This document shows, piece by piece, positions 51,990-61,325 of a stretch of 64,000 bases of DNA. The stretch comes from Alphaproteobacteria bacterium (GTDB lineage: Bacteria; Pseudomonadota; Alphaproteobacteria; UBA6615). Position 1 is the first letter of the stretch. The number at the start of each line of letters is the position of its first letter. The translations under genes were made by a program, and so were the position numbers. The stretch spans positions 186,001-250,000 of the forward strand of contig JAJFJA010000015.1 in assembly GCA_021774445.1 (NCBI GenBank). The letters run 5' to 3'. Under the pieces are notes generated by a model. It saw only the letters and a list, made by a program, of their open reading frames with translations, searched no databases and was not told the DNA's origin.

Positions 51990-52817
51990 ATGGCAGGGCG
52001 GGAGATTTATGAAGTTCTGGCCCTGCGTTATGCAGAGCGCAGCGCCCGCACGCGCCAGGAGAATTTCCTTGATTTGGTTGGCGACCCAGCCTTGGCGATG
52101 CCGATGGACTATTATTTGTGGGTCGTGCGCAATGGCGAGCGCACCATCGTCGTCGATACCGGCTTCAACCACAAAGAGGCGCGACGGCGAGACCGTCCGA
52201 TCATTTGCCTGCCGCGCGAGGCGCTCGCTGGGGTTGGCGTCGATGCGGCGGCGGTCGAAGACGTGGTCATTACCCATCTGCACTATGACCATGCGGGCAC
52301 GCTCGGCGATTTCCCGCGGGCGCGTTTTTTTGTGCAAGAGTCGGAAGCGCAATTCGCTTCGGGTCGCTGGATGCTCGGTGATTCGGAGCGATTTGCTTAC
52401 TCGCCTGACCATATCGCCGATTTCGTGCGCCGGTTATTTGAAAAACGGGTGGTGTTCCATTCCGAAGACGGCGAGATCGCGCCGGGGCTCACGGTGCATC
52501 GGATGCCCGGGCATACGATGGGCTTACAAGCATTACGGGTGCCGACGAAACGCGGCGTCGTGCTGCTGGCCTCCGACGCCTCGCACTATTACGAGCACTG
52601 GGTCCGGCGGGTGCCCTTCTCGATTTGCTGGTCGCAGACGGAGCTGATGAAGAGCTATGAGGTCATCGAACGGCTCGCCGACAGTGAGGATCACGTCATT
52701 CCCGGCCATGATCCTTTGGTTCGTTCGCTTTATCCTGCCGTTTCCGCGCGGACCGGCGACAACGCCGTACGTCTCGATGTTGCGCCGGCGCGCTCCATCC
52801 GCGAGGTGTTCGCCTGA
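51990..52817 (+). CDS. MBL-fold metallohydrolase, AHL-lactonase-like
   Basis: A 275-residue metallo-β-lactamase-fold hydrolase from the ATG at 51990, with GGGAGG 6 bp upstream. The metal motif HLHYDH is at residues 96-101, with later ligands in MPGHTMGL, LLASDASHYYEHW and IPGHDPLV. Family members include N-acyl-homoserine lactonases and other lactonases. It is convergent with the PhyH gene and divergent from the UbiD operon. Whether it is quorum quenching or a pathway lactonase is open. Confidence 0.85.
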   Translation: MAGREIYEVLALRYAERSARTRQENFLDLVGDPALAMPMDYYLWVVRNGERTIVVDTGFNHKEARRRDRPIICLPREALAGVGVDAAAVEDVVITHLHYDHAGTLGDFPRARFFVQESEAQFASGRWMLGDSERFAYSPDHIADFVRRLFEKRVVFHSEDGEIAPGLTVHRMPGHTMGLQALRVPTKRGVVLLASDASHYYEHWVRRVPFSICWSQTELMKSYEVIERLADSEDHVIPGHDPLVRSLYPAVSARTGDNAVRLDVAPARSIREVFA

Positions 52818-52833
52818 CTGGAGTGTGGCGCCG

Positions 52834-53646
52834 CTATTCTATCGGAGGATGCGGCGGCGCGGACGGCCACGGATAGGCAAGGCCGAGGAGTTGACGCAAT
52901 ATCGGACTGGCGTCATCGAGAAATTGCTGATCCAACTCGCTGAGCATATCCTCGATCGGCGTGACGAATTTCGGCAGGAATTCGATCAGGATGCCGGTGC
53001 GGCCGTGGTCACTGCGGTTTGGCATGGCGCAATGCCAAGTCAGACCAAAGAACAGAATAAGGTCGCCCGGATCTCCGATCATGCGTTCGTAGTTGTCAAA
53101 GAAGTTGTCGGCCTCGTTCGGATAGTGCAGCTGTTTTTGAGAGCCGGGCCGATAGGCGGTCGCGCCTGATTCTTCGGTGAACGGGTCGATGACGATAATG
53201 CCCTGGGCGTTGAGTGGAAACGACGCATTGATGCGCGCCGGGAAGCTGCGGTTTCGATAGAAATCCCAATAAGGGTAGTCGATATGGGGCTCTTGGCCAC
53301 GGAACCCAGGCATCGTGCGGGAAGCACACATAGAACCGACGATGAAGTCGGTGCCCAAAAAGGCCTGCATGCTGGAGTAGATTGCCGGGTGTTGGACCAT
53401 GTCGGTGAAGACATCGCCCTTGGCGAACAGGTTCCAAACGCGGCGCTGCAGTTTGGCGTCCTCGTCGTCCTGGTTGAAGTGCGATCCGGTGAGTTTGTGA
53501 TCGCTGGTTTCGCGCAAAATGATGTCCTGAGCGGTGGCAACTTGTGCCTCGCTGAAGAGCCGAGGCAGACGGACCGCTCCGCCACCGTCAAGCAGCTCAT
53601 CGACGACCATTGAGGGTTCGAATTCGTCGATCGAGATGGTCTTCAT
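52834..53646 (-). CDS. Phytanoyl-CoA dioxygenase (PhyH) family protein
   Basis: A 270-residue Fe(II)/2-oxoglutarate-dependent oxygenase. The iron triad is His121 and Asp123 in EPHIDYP and His205 in LTWHCAMPN; Arg216 in HGRTGI would bind 2-oxoglutarate. It would hydroxylate a small organic substrate. The gene is 25 bp downstream of the D-2-hydroxyacid dehydrogenase on the same strand and so probably shares its promoter and IclR control. Confidence 0.85.
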   Translation of the reverse strand: MKTISIDEFEPSMVVDELLDGGGAVRLPRLFSEAQVATAQDIILRETSDHKLTGSHFNQDDEDAKLQRRVWNLFAKGDVFTDMVQHPAIYSSMQAFLGTDFIVGSMCASRTMPGFRGQEPHIDYPYWDFYRNRSFPARINASFPLNAQGIIVIDPFTEESGATAYRPGSQKQLHYPNEADNFFDNYERMIGDPGDLILFFGLTWHCAMPNRSDHGRTGILIEFLPKFVTPIEDMLSELDQQFLDDASPILRQLLGLAYPWPSAPPHPPIE

Positions 53647-53670
53647 GTCATCGCCTTTCAGTCATGGACG

Positions 53671-54636
53671 TCACTCCCCGTAGAGAACGGATTTGTTGAC
53701 GACCAGGTCGGGATCAAGCGTGCTATCGAGTCCCGCCAGAGCATTGCGTGCGGTCACGATGCCCATGGCCTTGAGAGAGTCGCCGGTGAGGGCCGCCGAA
53801 TGGGGGCTAAGCACGATCCTTTCGTCGCCGGCAATCGGTGCGTTGCTCGGCAGCGGCTCGCGCACGAAGGTGTCGAGGCTGGCGCCGTGCAAGTGCCCCG
53901 ACTGAACCCGAGCCAATAATGCCTCTTCATCGATCAAGCCGCCGCGGGCGGTATTCACCACAATGGCGCCCCGCGGCAGCCGATCCAGTTGCTCGGCGCC
54001 GATCAAGTTTCGTGTCTCTTCGGTGAGTGGGATGTGGAGGCTCAAAATGTCCGCCTTTGCGAGACCGGCCTCGAGCGTTTCGACGTGGGTCACGCCGGCA
54101 GAGCTGTCCTGAGCCGTGTACGGGTCGAAAACGATGACGTGCAGGCCGAAAGCGCGCGCCCGTGCCGCGACCTCCCGCCCAATCCGCCCGAACCCGATGA
54201 CGAGTAGGGTTCGCCCGTGCAACTGGATGCCCTGGACGCTCGATCGTGCGGCGAAATCGCCCCGGCGCACGGCCTGATCGAGTTCGATCCCGGATTTTGC
54301 CGCGGCGAGCATTAGAAACATCGTCTGTTCGGCCACCGAGACCGCATTCGCGGCGCCGACGAGCGTCACCGGAATATTGCGTTCCGTGCAATAATCGATC
54401 GGAATGTTATCGAAGCCGACCCCATGCCGCGAAATCACTCTAAGCCGCTCAGCCACCTCAAGGACTTCGACGGGTAACGGTGCATCGCGGACCGTGATCG
54501 CGTCGGCATCCGCGATGTGTTGCAGCAGGTTGGCTGGTGAGAAATCGGACACAACATCGTAGACAATGTCGGCGCGCTGATCAAAAAGGGCGAGGGCCTC
54601 CGGCCGGAGAGGTTGGATGACGAGGATCTTTTTCAT
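53671..54636 (-). CDS. D-2-hydroxyacid dehydrogenase (SerA/GyaR-like)
   Basis: A 321-residue NAD-dependent dehydrogenase from the ATG at 54636; a frame extension to 54846 runs through an operator palindrome and is rejected. Cofactor fold LLVIGFGRIGREVAARA near residue 145, VVNTARGGLIDEEAL near 225 with the catalytic Arg, Glu in the segment near 260 and His in LSPHSAALTGDS are present. It interconverts a 2-keto acid and a D-2-hydroxy acid. It heads a two-gene operon with phyH, divergent from the Gfo/Idh/MocA gene across the palindromic operator region. Confidence 0.88.
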   Translation of the reverse strand: MKKILVIQPLRPEALALFDQRADIVYDVVSDFSPANLLQHIADADAITVRDAPLPVEVLEVAERLRVISRHGVGFDNIPIDYCTERNIPVTLVGAANAVSVAEQTMFLMLAAAKSGIELDQAVRRGDFAARSSVQGIQLHGRTLLVIGFGRIGREVAARARAFGLHVIVFDPYTAQDSSAGVTHVETLEAGLAKADILSLHIPLTEETRNLIGAEQLDRLPRGAIVVNTARGGLIDEEALLARVQSGHLHGASLDTFVREPLPSNAPIAGDERIVLSPHSAALTGDSLKAMGIVTARNALAGLDSTLDPDLVVNKSVLYGE

Positions 54637-54781
54637 GGCGCTTACTATCGCATGCTGAAGCCCGGGCACCCGGCGAGGTTTTAGGCGCCGGCGACCGCTG
54701 GCGTGGTTTGCCGGGCCGGACCGTGGTCCATGTCTGGGCCGGCGGTTTCGAGCAAAATGCCGGCAGTATTCGAGGGCCGCC

Positions 54782-54844
54782 GGATAATCGCAGGTGGGTT
54801 GTTTTGCAGTCAATCGATTATCGGTCTTTGACCGATAATCGGTC
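54782..54844. promoter_or_regulatory. Cluster of IclR/PcaR-like operator sites
   Basis: In the intergenic region 54637-55022, a perfect 12-bp inverted repeat, CGATTATCGGTC (54815-54826) and GACCGATAATCG (54830-54841), separated by TTT, embeds the site GACCGATAATCGGTC (54830-54844). A further GGATAATCG lies at 54782-54790. The core CGATAATCG is that of PcaR/PcaU-type IclR operators, and recurs upstream of the TRAP genes. Nothing gene-like was seen in the remainder of this interval. Confidence 0.65.
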
Positions 54845-55022
54845 ATTTTCGCGCTGGTCCCGCCTCGTCATGTGATTGATCGTTCGATTTGGTCCTTTCG
54901 CCCGCCGCAAATGAGATGGTTCAGCCTCTTAGGTAGCTCTATAAGATTGACTTGATGGAATAGTAGGCATGTGCGCAATCTCTCGAAATCGGGCGATAGG
55001 CGCACAGTTGGGAGATGGTCGG

Positions 55023-56162
55023 TTGAACAAACTGAACTGGGGGTTGATCGGCGGTGGCGAGGGCAGTCAGATCGGGCGCGCCCACAGAATCGCGGCCGGA
55101 CTTGACGGGCGGTTTCGTTTGGCAGCCGGGGCGCTGGACGTTGATCCGGCTCGCGGTCGCGATTTCGCCGCCCGACTTGGGGTGGAAGGAGATCGAGCCT
55201 ACGGCAGTTGGCGGGAAATGCTCGAAGGGGAGCTTTCGCGAAACGACCGGGTCGATCTGGTGACCGTCGCGACCCCCAACGCAACCCATTTCGAAATCAC
55301 CAAGGCCTTTCTGGAGGGCGGGTTTCACGTGCTTTGCGAGAAACCAATGACGATGAATCCCGATGAGGGGAAAATCATCGTTGAGGTGGCAAAGAAGACG
55401 GACCGGATCTGTGCGGTAAACTATGGCTATTCCGGTTATCCGCTCGTGCGCCATATGAGAGCCGCGGTGAAGCGTGGCGATCTCGGGAAAGTCCGTGTGG
55501 TTCACGCGGAGTTCGCCGGCGGCTTTTATGCCGATACGGCCGATGCCGACAACCCGCGCGTGCGATGGCGTTTCGATCCCGAGCAAGCGGGGGTATCCGC
55601 GGTGACCGCCGACGCGGGCATTCATGCCTTGCATCTGGCGACGTTTGTCTCGGGTCAGGAGGTCAGCGCACTGTCCGCCGATTTCGCGAGTTGCGTGGCA
55701 GGGCGAGTGCTGGAAGACGATTCATTCGTCGCCTTTCGCATGACAGGAGGTGCCGTAGGCCGTTTGTGGACAAGCGGATTGGCGATCGGTCGAGCGCATG
55801 GTCTGGCGCTGCAGGTGTTCGGGGAGAAGGGAGGGTTTCGTTGGACGCAAGAGCAGCCCAATCAATTATATTGGACGCCGCTCGGTCAGCCGACCCAAAT
55901 TCTGGAGCGCGGTGCTACCGGGCTTTCTCCCGAGGCGGATCGGGCCTCACGGATTACAGTCGGGCATGCCGAGGGCATGCCACTGGCCTTTGCCAATATC
56001 TATCGTGACCTAGCCGATGCGATTGACGCCGCAAGAGATGAGGTGCCGCCGGACGAGCTGGCGACCCACTACCCGACCGCTGAGGACGGATGGCGATCGA
56101 TTGCCACCGTTTACGCCGCCGTCGAGTCCGCGAAACAAGACAGCAAGTGGGTGCTGGTCTAG
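55023..56162 (+). CDS. Gfo/Idh/MocA family oxidoreductase
   Basis: About 379 residues from the TTG at 55023, which has GGAG 8 bp upstream and begins the conserved LNWGLIGGGEGSQIG nucleotide loop; the ATG at 54969 is an alternative. The sugar-dehydrogenase motif HVLCEKPMTM (catalytic Lys) is near residue 105, and AVTADAGIHALHLATFV carries the Asp-x3-His pair near 200. The family oxidises or reduces hydroxyl groups of sugars, inositols and derivatives with NAD(P). It is divergent from the D-2-hydroxyacid dehydrogenase and convergent with iclR. Confidence 0.88.
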   Translation: MNKLNWGLIGGGEGSQIGRAHRIAAGLDGRFRLAAGALDVDPARGRDFAARLGVEGDRAYGSWREMLEGELSRNDRVDLVTVATPNATHFEITKAFLEGGFHVLCEKPMTMNPDEGKIIVEVAKKTDRICAVNYGYSGYPLVRHMRAAVKRGDLGKVRVVHAEFAGGFYADTADADNPRVRWRFDPEQAGVSAVTADAGIHALHLATFVSGQEVSALSADFASCVAGRVLEDDSFVAFRMTGGAVGRLWTSGLAIGRAHGLALQVFGEKGGFRWTQEQPNQLYWTPLGQPTQILERGATGLSPEADRASRITVGHAEGMPLAFANIYRDLADAIDAARDEVPPDELATHYPTAEDGWRSIATVYAAVESAKQDSKWVLV

Positions 56163-56170
56163 TCGGCGAT

Positions 56171-56968
56171 CTAGTGATCGGCCTCGGCAAGGCTGTCGCT
56201 GATCCGGTCCGCGGCGTTTTGTATTACCGGCAAGAAATCATCAATCAGTTCATCCATTGACCGTCTCGATTTATGAGACGAAATCGTTAGGGCGGCGATA
56301 ACGTCGTTTGACTTGTCAAACAACGGCACTGCGACCGCGATCGTGCCGACCTCCATCTCGTCCTCGGCCTTGGCCCAGCCATTGCGGCGGACGAGGCGCA
56401 GTTCACGCGCCAATTCGTCGGGCGCGACGATAGAATTGGCGGTCCGCGGTCGTAGTGGGCCCGTAGTCGAAAGTCTCTGCCGAAATGTGTCTGGTTCCAA
56501 AGAGGCCAGCAGAACCTTGCCGCCAGCCGAGCAATGTGCGGGCAGTTTATCGCCCACGGACAGCGGTGCCGAGAAGATCCGCCGTTTGCTGTCGCGAACC
56601 ACGAACACAATATTCATACCGTTGAGAACGGCCACCGAGCAGGGTTCGTTAAATCGATTCGAAATCGCCAGAACGTCGGCGGTAATTTTCTGCCACATGG
56701 CGTCCGCTATCGGACCGGCGCCGGAAATATTCAGAATTTTCTGGGTGGCGCGAAACCTAGGGCCGTCACATTCCAGGTAGTCGAACGCGACAAGCGTCAA
56801 TAGCAATCGTCTGGCCGCCGCCCTGCTAATGCCTACGCGCCGCGCAATTTCGCTGGTTGTCATCGTTGGGCGCTCGGCCGAGTAGGTGTCGATGACGGTA
56901 AGACCGCGCGCCAGGGTGAGGGCGAAGTCCTTTTTCTTGGCTTGGTTTATGGTGTTGATGAGATCCAT
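56171..56968 (-). CDS. IclR family regulator, PcaR/PcaU-like
   Basis: About 265 residues from the ATG at 56968; the longer frame from 57022 would start inside the operator. The N-terminal winged HTH contains TTSEIARRVGISRAAARRLLLTL; the C-terminal effector domain has LPAHCSAGGKVLLA, and GTIAVAVPLFDKSNDVIAALTIS. The PcaR/PcaU/PobR branch is the closest match in pattern. The operator motif of that branch occurs upstream of this gene and in the 54.8-kb region. It probably controls itself, the TRAP transporter, the Gfo/Idh/MocA enzyme and the dehydrogenase-PhyH pair. Confidence 0.87.
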   Translation of the reverse strand: MDLINTINQAKKKDFALTLARGLTVIDTYSAERPTMTTSEIARRVGISRAAARRLLLTLVAFDYLECDGPRFRATQKILNISGAGPIADAMWQKITADVLAISNRFNEPCSVAVLNGMNIVFVVRDSKRRIFSAPLSVGDKLPAHCSAGGKVLLASLEPDTFRQRLSTTGPLRPRTANSIVAPDELARELRLVRRNGWAKAEDEMEVGTIAVAVPLFDKSNDVIAALTISSHKSRRSMDELIDDFLPVIQNAADRISDSLAEADH

Positions 56969-57003
56969 CGTGATGGCGGTAGTGAATTCCCAATAACCAG
57001 GTT

Positions 57004-57018
57004 GTGCGATTATCGGAC
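57004..57018. promoter_or_regulatory. PcaR-like IclR operator upstream of iclR and dctP
   Basis: On the minus strand the site reads GTCCGATAATCGCAC, one mismatch from the published PcaR site GTTCGATAATCGCAC as I recall it. It lies 36 bp upstream of the chosen iclR start and 205 bp before dctP, in the divergent promoter region. Confidence 0.65.
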
Positions 57019-57222
57019 GCACAGCGCACTTTTGTCAAGAAATGTACGCTTAGCGGTCGATCGAACTTGGCGCGATCGGCCGGAACCTCACGCTATCGGG
57101 ATCGTCGGGATGTCAGCGATACTTGCCGGAGGCGATGCAGCATGCGATCAAAAAGGCAACAGACGTATGATAGACACTGCTCGGCTCACGCGCGCGGCCG
57201 GCAGCCTTAGGGAGGACAATTA

Positions 57223-58212
57223 ATGGGACTTCGGAAACTTACCAACATGGTCGCAATGGCGACCCTACTGGCCGCTGGTTCGGCCACGGCCGAGGAACTC
57301 AGCCTGAGCTATTTCATGGGACCGAAACATCCAATGAACGCTGCCGTTTTCATGCCTTTCGCCGAAAAATTGGCGGAACTTTCCGGCGGGGAACTCACGG
57401 TCAAGCAATTTCCAGGCGGGGCCCTGAATTCAGCACCGCCGAAACAGTATTCGACGCTGCTGTCAGGCGTTTCGGACGTCGCCTTTGGCCTGCCCGGATA
57501 CACCGGCAAGCTTTTCCCGGTGACGAACACAGTGACCGTTCCCGGCGTGTGTCCGGACGCCTTCGCTTGCACCAAAGCGTTGTGGAACGCCATGCCCGAG
57601 ATCGAGAAGGAATTCGATGCCAAAATCCTGGCGATTTGGGCTAACGACGTGCCGGTCCTCATCACGCGAGACAAGCCGGTGCGTAGTCTGGCCGATCTTC
57701 AGGGGATGAAGGTTCGCGTGACGTCGAGCCAGGACTTACCCTTCATCGAGGCGTTAGGGGCGACGCCGGTCAGTCAACCGGTAACGGTGATCAATCAAAA
57801 CCTCGCCAATGGCACGATCGATGCCATCGCCATCGACCCTTCGGCGATTATTTCGTTCAAGTTGCACGAGCCGGCGAATTACGTGACCGTCGGGATACCC
57901 GGTTCCGGGTCGGCATTCTTCCTGCTCATGAACAATGATGTTTACAACGAATTGAGTGATCAGGAACGGGCCTGGGTCGACGAAGCATCGGGCAGGTGGC
58001 TCAGCGAAAGCGGCGGCACCGTCTACCGCAAAGCCGCCGCGGCTGGCATTGAGGCGGCGCGGGCTGCCGGCGTCGAGGTCATCGAACTGGACGAAGCCGA
58101 GCGGGCGGCAATGAATGAGGCCATTAGCGACGCCTTGGCGGCCTTTGCCGAAAACGAGTTGCGCGACGGCCTCACCGGCGGTGACGTCTTGAGGATGATG
58201 GCGGGCGGGTAA
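57223..58212 (+). CDS. dctP: TRAP transporter substrate-binding protein, DctP family
   Basis: A 329-residue periplasmic receptor. The signal peptide (LTNMVAMATLLAAGSATAEE) ends near residue 24 and AGGGAGG precedes the ATG. GGALNSAPPKQYSTLLSGVSDVAFG and LQGMKVRVTSSQDLPFIEALGATPV, containing the Arg that binds the ligand carboxylate, are conserved. It ends 4 bp before dctQ. The ligand is an organic acid; neighbours suggest a hydroxy or sugar acid. Confidence 0.92.
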   Translation: MGLRKLTNMVAMATLLAAGSATAEELSLSYFMGPKHPMNAAVFMPFAEKLAELSGGELTVKQFPGGALNSAPPKQYSTLLSGVSDVAFGLPGYTGKLFPVTNTVTVPGVCPDAFACTKALWNAMPEIEKEFDAKILAIWANDVPVLITRDKPVRSLADLQGMKVRVTSSQDLPFIEALGATPVSQPVTVINQNLANGTIDAIAIDPSAIISFKLHEPANYVTVGIPGSGSAFFLLMNNDVYNELSDQERAWVDEASGRWLSESGGTVYRKAAAAGIEAARAAGVEVIELDEAERAAMNEAISDALAAFAENELRDGLTGGDVLRMMAGG

Positions 58213-58216
58213 CCGC

Positions 58217-58729
58217 ATGTGGGCGGAAACCGCCCTCAAATGGCTGGACAGGGCTGCGGGGATACTCGCGGCCCTGGGCGCCGCGACGGTGGTCTTCCTG
58301 ACCGGACTGATCGTGGTGCAGGTGTTTTCTCGGTACGTCCTCGGTGCCCCGATATTCGGCGCGGAGGATGTCGTCAGGATGGCGCTGGCTGTGGTCGTGG
58401 CCGGTTCCATCGCGTATGGCGCGCGTCATGGTGCGCATGTGAACGTCGATGTAATAAGGCAGCTTGGCGGTCGGCGGTTGACCCGGTACACCGATCTTGC
58501 GGTGAAGGTTGGTGGCGCTGCTATCGTCGGCACCACGGCCTTCGCTCTTTGGGAAGAGGGAACCTGCGGGTTCCGTTGCGGTGATTTCACCGACAATCTA
58601 AACATCGTGCATACGCCCTTTTATAACCTGCTGGCTATCGGTATGGGGGTCTATGCGCTAATCCTCGCCTTCGAGTTGATTATCCAGCTCGCGCGCTTCG
58701 CGGATGGCAATCCGGAACAGAAGCGATAG
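58217..58729 (+). CDS. dctQ: TRAP transporter small permease, DctQ family
   Basis: A 170-residue four-helix membrane protein. VVQVFSRYVLGAPIFGAEDVVRMALAVVVAGS is the typical conserved W/Y-x-E region of DctQ and ARHGAHVNVDV the loop after it. It pairs with the large permease that starts 3 bp later. Length is standard. Confidence 0.9.
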   Translation: MWAETALKWLDRAAGILAALGAATVVFLTGLIVVQVFSRYVLGAPIFGAEDVVRMALAVVVAGSIAYGARHGAHVNVDVIRQLGGRRLTRYTDLAVKVGGAAIVGTTAFALWEEGTCGFRCGDFTDNLNIVHTPFYNLLAIGMGVYALILAFELIIQLARFADGNPEQKR

Positions 58730-58732
58730 TCG

Positions 58733-60046
58733 GTGGACAGTCTCGATATCGGGATCCTCGGTTTTGTTGTGTTGCTGGTACTGCTGGCTATTCGCATGCC
58801 GGTGGGAACGGCGATGCTCATTGTCGGTACAATTGGCTTTGGGCTGGTTCATCCGCGCGGCTTCTCGGTCGCGATCACCAATCTGGGCAGCGAGGCGTTC
58901 AACATTTCGACGGTCTATTCCTTGACGATCCTGCCGCTGTTTATCCTGATGGGAAATCTGGCGGGCGTCTCGGGGATGAGCCGCGATCTTTACGATGCCG
59001 CCCATGCCTGGTTTGGGCATCTCAAGGGTGGGTTGGCGAGCTCAACCATCGTCGGCTGCGCGGGATTTTCGGCGCTATCGGGTTCTTCGCTGGCTTCCGC
59101 CGTTACTATGGGGCGTGTGGCACTGCCGGAAATGCAGCGGTTTCGATATGACGATGCCTTGGCCACGGGTTCGATCGCAGCGGGCGGCACGCTTGGCATA
59201 TTGATCCCGCCCTCCGCCGGTTTCGTCGTCTATGCGATCCTTACAGAGGAAAGTATCGGGCGGCTGTTCATGGCCGGCGTGTTGCCGGGCATCCTGCTGA
59301 GCGGACTGTTCGTATTCGCGATCTGGGTCCAGGTGAAACGCCGGCCGGAATTGGCGCCGGTCAGTGCGGCGCGCTTACCGTTGGGCGAAAGGATGGCGGC
59401 GCTCGGTCGGGCGGGGTGGATTATCGGGATCATCCTGATCACGATCGGCGGCATCTATGGTGGGGTCTTCGACGCGGTTGAGGCGGCCGGTATTGGCGCC
59501 TTCCTGTCATTTCTGGTTTGCCTCATCCGTGGCAAGGTCAGGTGGGCCGAGATGAAGGAAGCTCTGCTCCACACATTGCGTTCGACCGCGACGACCTTCT
59601 ACATCTTGATCGGTGCCTTCGTCTTTACCCCCTTCATCGCACTCTCGGGGCTCCCGACGGCACTTTCGGGCTGGCTCGTGGGACTTGAAGCGTCCGCCAC
59701 CGTGGTGCTGGTGATTTGTCTGCTTGCCTTTATCGCCCTGGGTACGTTCCTGGAGGGCTTCGCGATTCTCGTGCTGGCGCTGCCGCTGGTGCAGCCGATC
59801 ATGGAGGGCTACGGCGTCAACATGATCTGGTTCGGTGTGTTGATGGTGATCGTGCTTGAGATGGGACTGATCTCACCCCCAGTCGGGATCAATGTCTTCA
59901 TCGTCAAGGGGATCGCCCCCGATGTGCCGATGAACACGATCTTCCGCGGTATCTGGCCGTTCTGGTTGGCGATGCTGGTGGGCATCGTGATCCTGCTGCT
60001 GGCCCCGGATATCGCCTTGCTGCTACCGAACACAATGTTCGGTTAG
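58733..60046 (+). CDS. dctM: TRAP transporter large permease, DctM family
   Basis: A 437-residue, about 12-helix permease starting with GTG. Landmarks: LPLFILMGNLAGVSGMSRDLYDAAHAWFGHLKGGLASSTIVGCAGFSALSGSS near residue 62, AAGGTLGILIPPSAGFVVYAI near 145, and LISPPVGINVFIVKGIA near 380. It catalyses sodium-driven uptake of the DctP ligand. Its last 4 bp overlap the convergent CFA synthase gene, so transcription of the two may interfere. Confidence 0.93.
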   Translation: MDSLDIGILGFVVLLVLLAIRMPVGTAMLIVGTIGFGLVHPRGFSVAITNLGSEAFNISTVYSLTILPLFILMGNLAGVSGMSRDLYDAAHAWFGHLKGGLASSTIVGCAGFSALSGSSLASAVTMGRVALPEMQRFRYDDALATGSIAAGGTLGILIPPSAGFVVYAILTEESIGRLFMAGVLPGILLSGLFVFAIWVQVKRRPELAPVSAARLPLGERMAALGRAGWIIGIILITIGGIYGGVFDAVEAAGIGAFLSFLVCLIRGKVRWAEMKEALLHTLRSTATTFYILIGAFVFTPFIALSGLPTALSGWLVGLEASATVVLVICLLAFIALGTFLEGFAILVLALPLVQPIMEGYGVNMIWFGVLMVIVLEMGLISPPVGINVFIVKGIAPDVPMNTIFRGIWPFWLAMLVGIVILLLAPDIALLLPNTMFG

Positions 60047-61254
60047 GACGGGCTCGGCGGGTCGCCGCGCAGCAGATAGTCGCGGGTGAGGGGGACGGCG
60101 TCGCGCTCCTTCGCCAGCTGCATTTGGAACACCATGGAACTGCCGTAGCGGAACGAGATCTCGGCGCTGAGCAGGTAGAATTCCCACATCCGGCAGAACC
60201 GCTCGTCATAGAGAGCGGCGATTTGCGACCGGTTGGCGGTGAACCGTTCGTACCATGCCCGCAGGGTCTGGGCATAATGGAGCCGCAGAATTTCGAAGTC
60301 GGTTACCCACAGATACTTGCGTTCTACGGCGGGCAGTACCTCGGATAACGCGGGCGCATAACCGCCGGGAAAGATGTATTTGCGGATCCACGGACTGGTG
60401 GCGCCGGGCGGACTCATATGGCCGATCGAGTGAACAAGCGCGATACCGCGTTCAGTCAACAGGCGGCGTATCTGGCCGAAGAACTCATCATAATGTCGAA
60501 CACCAACATGCTCAAACATCCCGACCGACACGATACGGTCGAACTGTCCTTCAACTTGACGATAGTCTTTGAGTAGGAACGTGACACGGTCTTGCAGGTC
60601 GAGCGCTTGTGCTCTCTCGACCGACACTTTGTGCTGTTCTTCGGAGAGGGTAACTCCCGTGACCCGTACGTTGGGCGCCTGCTGCGCCAGGAACAAGGCC
60701 AGACCGCCCCAGCCGGAACCGATGTCGAGCACGTGCTGGTCCGGCTCGATCATCAGTTTGGCGGCGATAAGGGCCTTCTTGCGCGCCTGGGCGGCCTCAA
60801 GCGGTTCGTCCGCAGCGGCGAAATAGGCGCAGGAGTATTGGCGATCGTCATCGAGGAAAAGGGCGTAGAGATCGCCGCTCAGGTCATAGTGGTGAGCAAC
60901 GTTTTGCTTGGCCTTACTGGCCGGGTTGAACTGCAGTACGGTTCGTATCAGGCGACGGGCGCGACGCAGAACACCTTGCAGGGGATAAGACCCAAGGGAA
61001 CGGCGGTTTTGTGCAAACAGCAGCAGAAAGTCTTCGAGGGTGCTGTCCTCGAAGGTGAGCGTGCCGTCCATATAGGCTTCACCGGCATAGAGCTCGGGGT
61101 TGAGAAACAGCTTGCGGTGAAGTGCTTTGTCGCTGAGCCGCATTTTCACCACGGGCGGGCCGGCGCCAAACCTGTGAGCGGTACCATCGGCGTCGGTTAG
61201 TTCAAGCGTTCCGTTCTGTACGAACCGGTTCAGCATGTGCGCCAGCATGCGCAT
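60043..61254 (-). CDS. cfa: Cyclopropane-fatty-acyl-phospholipid synthase family
   Basis: A 403-residue SAM-dependent methyltransferase. The SAM motif is VLDIGSGWGGLALFLA near residue 195; CAYFAAADEPLEAAQARKK precedes it and SVGMFEHVGVRHYDEFF follows, with the bicarbonate-binding region intact. GGAGG stands 6 bp before the ATG. It cyclopropanates unsaturated acyl chains of membrane lipids, typically under acid or stationary-phase stress. It is monocistronic and convergent with dctM. Confidence 0.9.
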   Translation of the reverse strand: MRMLAHMLNRFVQNGTLELTDADGTAHRFGAGPPVVKMRLSDKALHRKLFLNPELYAGEAYMDGTLTFEDSTLEDFLLLFAQNRRSLGSYPLQGVLRRARRLIRTVLQFNPASKAKQNVAHHYDLSGDLYALFLDDDRQYSCAYFAAADEPLEAAQARKKALIAAKLMIEPDQHVLDIGSGWGGLALFLAQQAPNVRVTGVTLSEEQHKVSVERAQALDLQDRVTFLLKDYRQVEGQFDRIVSVGMFEHVGVRHYDEFFGQIRRLLTERGIALVHSIGHMSPPGATSPWIRKYIFPGGYAPALSEVLPAVERKYLWVTDFEILRLHYAQTLRAWYERFTANRSQIAALYDERFCRMWEFYLLSAEISFRYGSSMVFQMQLAKERDAVPLTRDYLLRGDPPSPS

Positions 61255-61325
61255 CTAGTTCCTCCCCACTGCATGGCTCAGGCGGTCGATGATAGAGGAC
61301 CCAATCCGTTGGTGCGACCGGACTC

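Noticed and set aside
53671..54846. A 70-residue N-terminal extension of the D-2-hydroxyacid dehydrogenase
   Set aside because: The extension reads through the operator palindrome, has no family resemblance and no ribosome-binding site; the conserved start MKKILVIQPLR is at 54636.
59417..59427. A further copy of the IclR-like core (GATTATCGGGA)
   Set aside because: It lies inside the dctM coding sequence, encodes conserved Ile-Ile-Gly residues and lacks the full 9-bp core.
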